59,475 bases of DNA. It comes from Kiloniellaceae bacterium (lineage in GTDB: Bacteria; Pseudomonadota; Alphaproteobacteria; Kiloniellales; Kiloniellaceae). Below are positions 51,995 to 59,475 of this stretch, in pieces. The notes beneath the pieces are model-generated. The model was not told the DNA's origin, made no database searches, and was given only the letters and a program-made list of their open reading frames with translations. Where the stretch lies: NCBI GenBank assembly GCA_021776195.1, contig JAJFGK010000017.1, positions 1-59,475 of the forward strand. Reading direction: 5' to 3'. Position 1 is the first letter of the stretch, and every line of letters starts with the position of its first letter. The position numbers and the translations under genes are program-made.

Positions 51995-52744
51995 ATGAGT
52001 TTTTTCGGCAAGGTTGCCCTGGTCGCCGGGGCCGGCGGCGGCATGGGCCTCAACATCGCCAACGACCTGATTGCCGCCGGCGCGTCGGTCCTGCTGGCCG
52101 ACCTCAAGCCCTGTCCCGAGGCGGTGTCAAGCGGTCCGGGGTCGGGCGCCTACCATCAAGGCGACGTCACCGACGAGGCCTTCGTCAAGCAGGTCGTCGA
52201 CGCCGCCGTCGAGAGCCACGGCCGGCTCGACTATCTGGTCAACACCACCGGCGTCTTGTGGTTCGACCGCGACCTCTCCCTGGTCGAGATGGACATGGAT
52301 GTCTGGGACCGGGTGCTGGCGATCAATCTGAAATCCCACGCCCTGACCGCGCGCCACGCCATCCCGGCGATGATCGCGTCCGGCGGCGGCGCCATGGTGC
52401 ATGTTTCCTCCATCGATGCGCTGCGCGGCGACGGCAAGCCACAGGACGCCTACGGCGCCTCCAAGGCGGCACTGCTGCGCCTGTCCAAGTCCATCGCCAT
52501 TCAGTTCGCCGGCCAGGGCATCCGTTCCAACGTCATCCTGCCGGGCCCGGTGGAATCGCCGATGCAGGCGCGGTGGGACGACAGTCCGGAGACCCTGCGG
52601 GCGATCGCGGACTTCGTTCCGCTCGGCCGTGTCGGGACCACCCAGGATATCGCCGATGCCTGCCTCTTCCTGCTCTCCGACAAGGCCGCCTTCATCACCG
52701 GGGTGGATCTGGCGGTCGATGGCGGCTGCCTGGCAAAACCGTGA
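51995..52744 (+). CDS. Short-chain dehydrogenase/reductase
   Basis: A 249-residue classical SDR starting at ATG 51995. NAD(P) motif LVAGAGGGMGLNIA, NTTGVLWF at the NNAG position, catalytic Ser in VHVSSIDAL, YxxxK as YGASKAA, and LPGPVESPM. C-terminal ITGVDLAVDGG is standard. The substrate cannot be predicted. It starts 57 bases after the DnaJ-domain gene. Confidence 0.9.
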   Translation: MSFFGKVALVAGAGGGMGLNIANDLIAAGASVLLADLKPCPEAVSSGPGSGAYHQGDVTDEAFVKQVVDAAVESHGRLDYLVNTTGVLWFDRDLSLVEMDMDVWDRVLAINLKSHALTARHAIPAMIASGGGAMVHVSSIDALRGDGKPQDAYGASKAALLRLSKSIAIQFAGQGIRSNVILPGPVESPMQARWDDSPETLRAIADFVPLGRVGTTQDIADACLFLLSDKAAFITGVDLAVDGGCLAKP

Positions 52745-52764
52745 GACCCTCGAGCCCTTTTCCG

Positions 52765-53196
52765 ATGGAGCCGACCATGCCGCCTGTCCTCATCCTCGTT
52801 GTCTTGCTGATTCTTGTCCCGCTGTCGCCGGCCGGGGCCGAGGGCAATCTGGCGGTGCGGGCCGAGCGCCTGGAGACCTTGAAGCTGGACGCGGCCGAGG
52901 GCTTTTCGATCAAGACCTACGAGATCGAGACCGGACAGTTCTATCGCTGGCGCATCGCCAGCGACGGGCGCGAGGAATACAAGCTGCTGGCGCCCGGCCT
53001 GTTCCGCAACTCCTGGATCGACCAGATCGTGATCGAGGACAAGGAGGTCAAACCCCTGGGCGGCATCTACGCCCTGGAGTTCGACGACGAGGGCGAGATC
53101 GACGTCTATTTCCTGGTCGTGCGGCCCGGACGCTACGGCTTCTACGCCGAGAACCTGCGCAGCCAGGGCTTCGAGGGCCAGTTCGTCGTGAAGTAG
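52765..53196 (+). CDS. Small exported protein, unknown function
   Basis: A 143-residue protein, or 139 from the alternative ATG at 52777. Signal peptide MPPVLILVVLLILVPLSPAGA. The mature part of about 118 residues is beta-rich (FSIKTYEIETGQFYRWRIAS, DQIVIEDKEVKPLGGIYALEF, VRPGRYGFYAENLRSQGFEG). The pattern looks cupredoxin-like, but the copper ligands His/Cys/Met are absent. It converges with the PQQ-system binding protein gene, whose pathway it may serve. Confidence 0.7.
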   Translation: MEPTMPPVLILVVLLILVPLSPAGAEGNLAVRAERLETLKLDAAEGFSIKTYEIETGQFYRWRIASDGREEYKLLAPGLFRNSWIDQIVIEDKEVKPLGGIYALEFDDEGEIDVYFLVVRPGRYGFYAENLRSQGFEGQFVVK

Positions 53197-53219
53197 GCGG
53201 TTTGCTGCGGTATCAGCCC

Positions 53220-54410
53220 CTATGGCATGACGCAGGCGCTCTCGCCGCGGTCGAAACCCAGGCTGTCCAGGGTGTTGGTCTCGTGCAGAAACCCATCGAG
53301 CGGTGCGCGGGAGATCACGGCGTTGTGGCGGTGCAGCAGGATCGGCTGGCGCAGTTGGTTGTCCCAGGGCCGGAAGGACCCGGCCAGCCCCTTGTAGGTG
53401 TCGAGGGTCAGGTCGGTGCCGCGAAGATAGTCCCGGAGCGCTGGGAGGTCCGTGCTCCCGGTGCGGCTGATCGCCTCGACCACGACCTTGACCGCGGCCC
53501 AGGCGGCCCAGTCGCGGCCGGTCATGGCGCGCTTGGCGCGCTTGTCGAAGCGCTGGTTGAGCTGCGGGGCGCCATGGCGCTCCCAGGTCCAGTGCCAGGC
53601 CGATGGCGTCAGGCCCTCGCTGCCGATCACCGGGCGCGGGTCCTGGCTGTTGTAGGGCAGGTAGCGGCCGACTTCGCCCAGGCTGTCGGCCAGAAAGATC
53701 ACGTCGTAGGCGACCCCGCCGGTCAGGAGCGCCAGGTTGGTCTGGTCGCGCTGGCGCGGGTCGTTGCTCAAAACAAAGGCCCGGCGGGCAACGATGCGGA
53801 GGCCGAACTTGCGCGCCGCCGCCGCGAAGGCCGTACCCAGGGCCTTGTCGTCCGCGCCCTCGCCCTCCAGGACCAGGACCTCAGGCCAGTTCCGCTTGCG
53901 CAGAAACTGCGCCAGGGCGTCCATCAGCATGGCCTGGCTCGGCAGGCTGTGGAACAGCACCGGCGAACAGTCCGCCCCGCGCAGGCTGTCGTCCGGGTGG
54001 CGGATGTTGAAGAGCAGCAGATCGCGGCCGGCCAGGGCGCGGCCGAGCGCGGCGACCTCGTCGCGCGGCAGGTCGAGCAGGAAGACCCGGACCCCGGCGT
54101 CCCAGAGGGCTTCGACGCGGGCCTGTGCGTCCTCGGCCTCCTCCAGTAGCTCCTCGCGAAGGGCAAAGCCGAGACCCAGCGCGCGGCCCAGGACCTTGCT
54201 GTCCCGGACTCCCAGCTTGGCGCCCGCCAGCGGCCGCTGCATATCGCGCAGGCGCAGGCCGGTGTAAGCGCGGCGCTGTTCGTAGGCGGCATCGCCCGCG
54301 CGCATCAGGTAGGCGAACTCGAAGGGCTCGCGCTCCGCCGCATGGATCGGACTCGTAAGCGTCGCCACCAGGAGGGCGATCAGAGCGATAAAGAGCGGAC
54401 TAGTGGTCAT
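53220..54410 (-). CDS. ABC-type substrate-binding protein of the PQQ-dependent alcohol dehydrogenase system
   Basis: A 396-residue exported periplasmic-binding-protein-like protein with signal peptide (LFIALIALLVATLTSPIHAA). Its sequence pattern (FAYLMRAGDAAYEQRRAYTGLRLRD, CSPVLFHSLPSQAMLMDAL, WHWTWERHGAPQLNQRF) matches the family I know as the PQQ-dependent alcohol dehydrogenase-associated ABC binding protein (TIGR03863). It overlaps by 11 bases the upstream beta-propeller gene that belongs to the same system. Confidence 0.85.
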   Translation of the reverse strand: MTTSPLFIALIALLVATLTSPIHAAEREPFEFAYLMRAGDAAYEQRRAYTGLRLRDMQRPLAGAKLGVRDSKVLGRALGLGFALREELLEEAEDAQARVEALWDAGVRVFLLDLPRDEVAALGRALAGRDLLLFNIRHPDDSLRGADCSPVLFHSLPSQAMLMDALAQFLRKRNWPEVLVLEGEGADDKALGTAFAAAARKFGLRIVARRAFVLSNDPRQRDQTNLALLTGGVAYDVIFLADSLGEVGRYLPYNSQDPRPVIGSEGLTPSAWHWTWERHGAPQLNQRFDKRAKRAMTGRDWAAWAAVKVVVEAISRTGSTDLPALRDYLRGTDLTLDTYKGLAGSFRPWDNQLRQPILLHRHNAVISRAPLDGFLHETNTLDSLGFDRGESACVMP

Positions 54411-55383
54411 CGATCAGGATGCCGTAGGGCACCATGCCGACCGGGATCGAGGTCGTGACCTTGCCGCTTGCCGTGTCGATGATCGAGATGTCGTCGGACA
54501 GGCCGTTGGCCACATAGAGCCTGGATTCGTCGTGGGTCAGCGCCAGGCCCCAGGCCCGCTTGCCCACCAGGATGTAGTCCAGCACCTTGCGCGCCTTCAC
54601 GTCGACCACGGCCACGTGATTGGCGCGTCCCAGGGCGACATAGGCGCGGCTGCCGTCGCGGGTGATCAGCAGGTCGACCGGCGTCACCTGCTCCTTGCGA
54701 AAGCCGGTCGGCAGGAAGGTGACGTCGCCGATAATCTTCAGGCTGGCGACGTCGATGATATCGACGATCCCGGCCAACTCCGCCGAGACCCAGAGCTCTT
54801 TTTCGTCCGGGGTCAGGGCGAAGCGCCGCGGCCGGGTGTCGACCAGGATATCGGCGATCACCTCCTGCGCCTCGGTGTCGATCACATGGACCAGATTGGC
54901 GGCCTCCGAGGCGACGAAGACCAGGCGGCCGTCGCCGGTTGCCTGCACGCCCTCGGGCTCCTCGCCGGTTTCGAACTCGGCCAGCAGCTCGCCGGTCTCG
55001 AGGTCGAAGACCGTGGCCGTGGCGTCCTCTTCGTTGGACACGTAGAGGTGGCGGCCGTTGGGATGCAGGTCGAAGGTTTCGGGCTCGGCCACATCGATCA
55101 GGCGGCCGATCAATTCCTGGCTCGCCACGTCGTAGATCGCCACCAGGGAATCGTCCGCGCAGCCGACATAGAAGGCCTTGCGATCCTGGCTGAAGTGCAT
55201 GCCGCGGGGCCGCGCGCAGGTCTCCATTGTCCTGACAACCTGGTCGCTGGCGTCGAGCACCGTGATGGTGCTGGATTTTTCGTTGCTGATGAAAACAAGG
55301 CCGCTGTCCTTGGCCGCCGCGCCACCGCCGGCCAGCAAGGCGGTCAGGAAAACGAGACCCGCCAGCCAGGTCGATTTGTGCAT
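54400..55383 (-). CDS. PQQ-catabolism-associated YVTN beta-propeller protein
   Basis: A 327-residue exported protein starting at ATG 55383, signal peptide MHKSTWLAGLVFLTALLAGGG. It has about seven YVTN/NHL-type blades (LVFISNEKSSTITVLDASDQ, HLYVSNEEDATATVFDLETG, RLYVANGLSDDISIIDTASG). It matches the PQQ-dependent catabolism-associated beta-propeller family (TIGR03866). The alcohol dehydrogenase itself and its cytochrome are not in the window. Confidence 0.87.
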   Translation of the reverse strand: MHKSTWLAGLVFLTALLAGGGAAAKDSGLVFISNEKSSTITVLDASDQVVRTMETCARPRGMHFSQDRKAFYVGCADDSLVAIYDVASQELIGRLIDVAEPETFDLHPNGRHLYVSNEEDATATVFDLETGELLAEFETGEEPEGVQATGDGRLVFVASEAANLVHVIDTEAQEVIADILVDTRPRRFALTPDEKELWVSAELAGIVDIIDVASLKIIGDVTFLPTGFRKEQVTPVDLLITRDGSRAYVALGRANHVAVVDVKARKVLDYILVGKRAWGLALTHDESRLYVANGLSDDISIIDTASGKVTTSIPVGMVPYGILIDDH

Positions 55384-55478
55384 TGCGCCACCCCGGTGTT
55401 TTCTTCCTGCCGCGTGAGTGTGCGAGCAATCGGCCCTCGGAGGCAAGCCGGGCGGTGGCAAGGCCCAGGGCCGACCCG

Positions 55479-55721
55479 TCACCTCTTTTCGGCCACCGCC
55501 CGCCGGAGCGACCGCCGCCATTCGCCGATCAAGTCCAGGAACGGCGCGACGCTGCCTCTGCGGCTGCGGATCGACCAGGCCGGGCGATAGGCGAGGCGGC
55601 AGACATCGTCCCAATCGAGACTGGAGTCTCCTTCCTCTCGAGCGTCTTGGCCGCGATCCGAACGGGCGCCGTCTGAGGGTTGGGTCTGTTTGAGGTTTGA
55701 TCGGTCTGCCGTCATGGCCAA
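55479..55721 (-). CDS. Possible small protein, 78-80 residues
   Basis: An open frame between the divergent beta-propeller and SMP-30 genes, encoding an acidic N-terminal half and an Arg/Trp-rich C-terminal half (WDDVCRLAYRPAWS, LIGEWRRSLRRAVAEKR). No Shine-Dalgarno sequence stands out and no family is recognised. It fills most of a 500-base gap (55384-55885), in which I see nothing else beyond promoter space. Confidence 0.3.
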   Translation of the reverse strand: MAMTADRSNLKQTQPSDGARSDRGQDAREEGDSSLDWDDVCRLAYRPAWSIRSRRGSVAPFLDLIGEWRRSLRRAVAEKR

Positions 55722-55885
55722 AGAAACTACCCCTCACCGCGATTTGGCGGCCGAACCGGGCTCCAGAATGACGCTCCCTGACCGCAGTTTGTCAACACCC
55801 CGCGTCACGAGTTCGCCAGTGCGCGGTTCACATTCATGGACGCACAGGCTGGTCATTTGGCCGCGCAATCCCCACACTGGAACCC

Positions 55886-56809
55886 ATGACAATCTACCGG
55901 ACCTACGACGAGCGCTTCACCGGGCTGATCGACGAGACCCAGGGCTTTTCGACCCTGGGCAAGGGGTTTCGCTTCACCGAGGGGGCGACCTGGCACCCGG
56001 GCGGGCGCCACGTCACCTTCAGCGACATTCCCTCCAGCCGCATCCATCGTTGGTCCGCGGCCAGCGGCGAGATCGAGACTCTGCGCGATCCCTCCGACAT
56101 GACCAACGGCATGACCTACGACCGGGAGGGCCGCCTGCTCATGTGCGAGCACGCCACCAGCCGGGTGACCCGGCTCGAGCCGGACGGGTCGATGACCGTC
56201 CTGGCCGACCGCTGGCAGGGCCAGGAGCTGAACAGCCCCAACGATATCGTGGTGAACCGCGACGGCAGGATCTGGTTCACCGATCCGCTCTATGGACGCG
56301 AGGCGCAGACCGGCGTCGCGCGCGAGCCGGGCCTGCCCTTCCGGGGCCTTTTCAGCCTCGACCCGCGGGGCAGGCTGGAGCTCGTCGCCGACGACTACGA
56401 CGGGCCCAATGGCCTCTGTCTCTCGCCGGACCAAACGAAGCTCTACGTCAACGACAGCGAGCGCCTGCACATCCGCGTCTACGATCTCGATGCGGATGGA
56501 AGCGCGACGGGCGGCGAACTTTTCGCGGAGACCCGCGATACGGATGGCACGCTGGGGGAGGGCTCGCCCGACGGCATGAAGGTCGACGCCCTGGGCAACG
56601 TCTGGTGCACCGGGCAGGGCGGCATCCATGTCTTCGCGCCCGACGGCACTCTGCTCGGGGTGCTGCTGACACCTCGGGCCACGGCCAACTTCTGCTTCGG
56701 CGCCGACGACCTGCGAAGGCTTTTCGTCTGTGCGGTGACGCACCTCTACAGCCTGCGCCTGCGCCAGCCGGGCCATCCCATTTACAAGTGCGGCTACAAG
56801 GGCAGCTAG
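55886..56809 (+). CDS. SMP-30/gluconolactonase-family protein
   Basis: A 307-residue six-blade beta-propeller of the SMP-30/LRE family, which hydrolyses sugar lactones. Metal-site residues: Glu in FTEGATWHPGG (about 31), Asn in ELNSPNDIVVNRDGRIWFTDP (about 118) and the catalytic Asp in EGSPDGMKVDALGNVWCTG. Full length and no signal peptide. Preceded by a GC-rich region; transcribed away from the PQQ genes. Confidence 0.9.
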   Translation: MTIYRTYDERFTGLIDETQGFSTLGKGFRFTEGATWHPGGRHVTFSDIPSSRIHRWSAASGEIETLRDPSDMTNGMTYDREGRLLMCEHATSRVTRLEPDGSMTVLADRWQGQELNSPNDIVVNRDGRIWFTDPLYGREAQTGVAREPGLPFRGLFSLDPRGRLELVADDYDGPNGLCLSPDQTKLYVNDSERLHIRVYDLDADGSATGGELFAETRDTDGTLGEGSPDGMKVDALGNVWCTGQGGIHVFAPDGTLLGVLLTPRATANFCFGADDLRRLFVCAVTHLYSLRLRQPGHPIYKCGYKGS

Positions 56810-57082
56810 ACGACCGGTTTGCGCAGGTATCTTCTCCCGGACAAACCTGGCGATGCTTGCCGCAGAGCGGGCGCCTCATTGTATCTGGCCGCAGGAGTTC
56901 GGACCCGGAAAAGTCTTCCAAAGTGATTTCTCTTCAGAAAACGCAATAGGGTTGAATATATACTTGGCGAATCAATGAGAAAATCATGAGCCGACAATAT
57001 ATTCAGTTGTGAATACGTAAGTAGCTATGATCTGGCCGCAATGCTATTCTCGGCTCCATCAATCAGTTGAGGGAGTCTGTCT
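56810..57082. other. Promoter region of the large exported protein gene
   Basis: The 3' 150 bases are AT-rich. A perfect 9-base inverted repeat, TGAATATAT (56953-56961) / ATATATTCA (56997-57005), encloses 35 bases and could be a paired regulator site. GAGGGA lies about 10 bases before the GTG start at 57083. Confidence 0.4.
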
Positions 57083-59272
57083 GTGGCAAACGTCGGAAAA
57101 ATACTTCGTACCATTTTGTTTGGCGCCGGTCTTGTTGTTGCCGCATCTCCCTCCAAGGCGAATGGACCGGTGGTGGACTATGGTACGATCCTGACCAATA
57201 CGGTCGTCTCCAAAGCCGATGAGACCTTCACGCCGGGGATCTTCAAGACCTTTCGCGCAGGCTTTGTCTCGGGTGAAGTTCGGGCGGTGCTGACGCGACA
57301 GGGCGACGACGAACCCATCAAGACCTATTCCTACCGAACCGAACCGATCAAGGGTGTCATCGTTGAACTCTTGATGAACCAGCCGGACTTCCTGCCTCTC
57401 GCCACGATGGGCGAGGGGGACTTCACCCTCACCTTCTTCTCAGGTGATACAACCATGACGGCGATGGATTTCTCGCTCGCCACGATGAAATCGGGCGACG
57501 CGTTCAATCCGGTCGTCTCGCCTGTTCTGGAAGGCGACTGGCCAAACTGGGCCTTGCTGCGCATCCCCTTTGGCCGCGGTGACCGAGACGACTCCCAAGC
57601 CAAGGAACCGCTGCAGCTCGTCAACTGGTCGCGCAACACGGGCGGCGATGAGATGTCCGCGGAAATCCGCCTGGACGGCGATTTGATCGCCCATGGGCGC
57701 CACTGGCTGCAGGAGGATCCGACGGTCTGGCAACGCGGCGAATTCGATCTCAAGTTCCCCGACAACAAGGGGGGAAAGAATTTCAAGATCACCGACCTGA
57801 ATGCGCGTGACGGCCGCTATGACCTGTTCTTCATACTGGACGGCAATCTCGTTTCGGCATTTCAATTCGAGGTGAAGGGCGGCAGGGAAGTCTATCATCC
57901 GCGTCAGGCGGCGGACCACGAGCCACGAACCCAGTACCTCTTGCCCCGTCAGTACCAGCGCTCCAACTCGACCCAGGTCGGTTTCGATGTGGTGTGGATG
58001 GCGGCCCTGTCTGCCGATGACGCGAAGGCCCGTTTCGAGGGTGGCCCGGCCGAAAGCGCGGTCGCCGGCGAGGAGACACGGGCGAAGTGGCAGTGGCGTT
58101 CCGCCGCGGACGCCAGCCGCCCCACGGCGCTTACCTTGACCGAGGTTGCGACCCTGGCCGACACCACGATTCGAGTGGGCGACGAGATCATCGTCTTCGG
58201 CACCGACTATCCGGCCGGCCTGCACTGGATGAAAGTCGGCGATAGGGAGCGCCGCGAAATACCCGAAGGCGAGACTTACGATTCAAAGGTTTTCGCTGTG
58301 TGCGGCCGTAAAATCGTGCTGACGCGCAAGAATACCGTCTCAATCTTCGACACCGTGTCGGAAGAGATCACCGCACTGCCCGAGAGCGATATCTTCATGA
58401 AACGGGTGATCGGCGGCAATCACGGCCTCAACCATCTGGTCTGCGACGGGCATTTGGTCGCCGTGGTGAACGACACGCAGAAAGTCACCGACAAGCTGAC
58501 CATCAAGGTTATCGACATAAGCGGCGATGTTCCCGCAATCATTCCGATCAAGAACGGCCCCTACAAGGACCAGCGGGTCGACAGTATCGCGGTCAGTGCC
58601 GCCGAGGGCATGGTCGCCATCGCCTCTTCCAATGACAATGCGCTCTACACCGCGCCGGTTTCCAGTATGGCGAACCAGACCGAGATCAAGCTCGACGATT
58701 ACAAGGCCGTGCGCGCCAGCCAAATCTTTATCGATGCCGGCGGCGTCGTCTATGCGGACGACGAGTACAAGGTGCGCCATCTGCCGTTCGGCTCGTCCTC
58801 TCCCAAGTTGCTGACAGATCAGGGTTTTGGCGGCAGCAGCAACGGGTTCTTCGCGGATAATGGCAGGCTGGTGGTGGTGACCGCCGAGAAGTTCGGCGAC
58901 CGCTACGAGATGGCGCTCGGTGAACTGCCGAACTCCCCAAGAGTGTTGGACGGGACCGGAACGGCAATAGAGGGCACCAGTGGATCGCTCGGTATGGCGG
59001 GGCAGGCGGCCGTTGCGCCCGATGGCACCGTGTTCCTGGCGGGCACGCCGCGCGGCGGTGTCGGCACGGGCGAGCACCTGCAGGTTTTGGATTCCGCGCG
59101 CGGTTCGTGGTTGCCCGTTGCGGGCCCGGACGGCACCGTCTTTGGCGCGATTGACGTCGTGTCGAGCCAGCGGCTGGCGGCCTTCAAGTACGGCGATCGA
59201 AACGACATCAAGATTGGCTACATCACCTTCGGCGAGAAGGTCAGTACCCAAGCCCTGGTCGGCGCGGACTAG
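57083..59272 (+). CDS. Large exported protein of unknown function with beta-propeller-like C-terminus
   Basis: A 729-residue protein starting at GTG 57083, with signal peptide MANVGKILRTILFGAGLVVAASPSKA. The N-terminal about 300 residues are beta-rich with no recognised domain (FRAGFVSGEVRAVLTRQGDD, LFFILDGNLVSAFQFEVKGG). The C-terminal about 380 residues look like irregular propeller blades (DEIIVFGTDYPAGLHWMKVG, HLVCDGHLVAVVNDTQ, ADNGRLVVVTAEKFGDRYEM, GTVFLAGTPRGG). No catalytic motif is evident. Monocistronic with its own AT-rich promoter. Confidence 0.75.
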   Translation: MANVGKILRTILFGAGLVVAASPSKANGPVVDYGTILTNTVVSKADETFTPGIFKTFRAGFVSGEVRAVLTRQGDDEPIKTYSYRTEPIKGVIVELLMNQPDFLPLATMGEGDFTLTFFSGDTTMTAMDFSLATMKSGDAFNPVVSPVLEGDWPNWALLRIPFGRGDRDDSQAKEPLQLVNWSRNTGGDEMSAEIRLDGDLIAHGRHWLQEDPTVWQRGEFDLKFPDNKGGKNFKITDLNARDGRYDLFFILDGNLVSAFQFEVKGGREVYHPRQAADHEPRTQYLLPRQYQRSNSTQVGFDVVWMAALSADDAKARFEGGPAESAVAGEETRAKWQWRSAADASRPTALTLTEVATLADTTIRVGDEIIVFGTDYPAGLHWMKVGDRERREIPEGETYDSKVFAVCGRKIVLTRKNTVSIFDTVSEEITALPESDIFMKRVIGGNHGLNHLVCDGHLVAVVNDTQKVTDKLTIKVIDISGDVPAIIPIKNGPYKDQRVDSIAVSAAEGMVAIASSNDNALYTAPVSSMANQTEIKLDDYKAVRASQIFIDAGGVVYADDEYKVRHLPFGSSSPKLLTDQGFGGSSNGFFADNGRLVVVTAEKFGDRYEMALGELPNSPRVLDGTGTAIEGTSGSLGMAGQAAVAPDGTVFLAGTPRGGVGTGEHLQVLDSARGSWLPVAGPDGTVFGAIDVVSSQRLAAFKYGDRNDIKIGYITFGEKVSTQALVGAD

Positions 59273-59475
59273 GGTCTGTGGGCAAAGGGTAGCCATCCCG
59301 GACGCGCCTTTTCTCCAAATCTCCTAGTCTAACGCGTTCCCTGTGAAAAGCCCGCAGGCCTTTGTTCTGGCTGATTTAATCGCTGCTCTTAAGTAACGGT
59401 GTTTGCAAGAAAGCGGCGTTTCGGCGGGGGTTTTCTTGCGTTTTGGATTCACTTATTCGCCGTTTTGTGATTCCC
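59273..59475. other. Window edge, no gene; possible hairpin
   Basis: The last 203 bases hold no coding frame I can support. GCAAGAAA (59405-59412) can pair with TTTCTTGC (59432-59439) and is followed by four T residues, so it may be a terminator for the large exported protein gene or for a gene beyond the edge. Confidence 0.3.

Overview
This 59.5 kb window is GC-rich, with tightly packed genes, many ATGA-type start/stop overlaps and GC-rich third codon positions. The gene content suggests an alphaproteobacterium, probably of the Rhodospirillales/Kiloniellales type. Pointers are the three-subunit proton-translocating transhydrogenase (pntAA-pntAB-pntB), a non-pyrrolysine MttB homologue, AqpS next to an ArsR regulator, and PQQ-alcohol-system accessory genes. 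The organism call is inference from gene content; there is no rRNA or tRNA gene in the window.

Left edge (1-1286): AT-richer DNA with the 3' end of an IS5-family element that has cut off the C-terminus of a ParA-type ATPase. Next come (1287-7982) an MttB-family methyltransferase, a long-chain acyl-CoA ligase, oligoendopeptidase F and a DadA-like FAD oxidoreductase. A two-component module (8259-10163) follows. Its kinase appears split by a one-base frameshift, and it is flanked by the real 3' end of the dadA-like gene and a decayed second copy of that end.

10.4-16.8 kb: an ArsR regulator with two matching palindromic operators, a CMD-fold protein, AqpS-like aquaglyceroporin, a PatB/MalY lyase, a macrodomain hydrolase, an OsmC-like protein and a large Sel1-repeat protein. 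16.8-23.7 kb: a TauD-like dioxygenase coupled to an NAD(P)-binding protein, an exported protein with about 60 uninterrupted pentads, a NupC transporter and a UbiB/ABC1 kinase.

23.9-30.6 kb: a nitric-oxide signalling cluster. It holds an H-NOX haem sensor, a PAS histidine kinase, a REC-HDOD regulator, a REC-degenerate HD-GYP regulator, a REC-histidine kinase, and a convergent REC-PAS-LuxR regulator. The layout resembles the Hno multicomponent network of Shewanella/Vibrio but has different outputs. 31.0-34.4 kb: a three-gene set with a methyltransferase, a TPR-2OG/Fe(II) oxygenase and a redoxin-prolyl hydroxylase fusion. 34.5-37.7 kb: the pnt operon.

37.7-39.9 kb: the most novel-looking locus. 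One lipoprotein gene is followed by three small exported paralogues that share an aromatic block and end in (D)DYLPGLDD or DDLPGLDD tails. 40.0-55.4 kb: a flavin-dependent halogenase with a DsbA-like isomerase, a GlxA regulator divergent from an MFS transporter, an acyl-CoA synthetase with a metallophosphoesterase, a DECR-like SDR, a molybdopterin oxidoreductase, VWA and DnaJ-domain proteins, a second SDR, and two PQQ-alcohol-system accessory genes. 55.9-59.3 kb: an SMP-30 lactonase-like protein and a large exported protein of unknown function.

Two unrelated genes (pepF and the halogenase) are each preceded by short tandem duplications of their own start-codon region. These create chains of 5-6 codon ORFs linked by ATGA overlaps.
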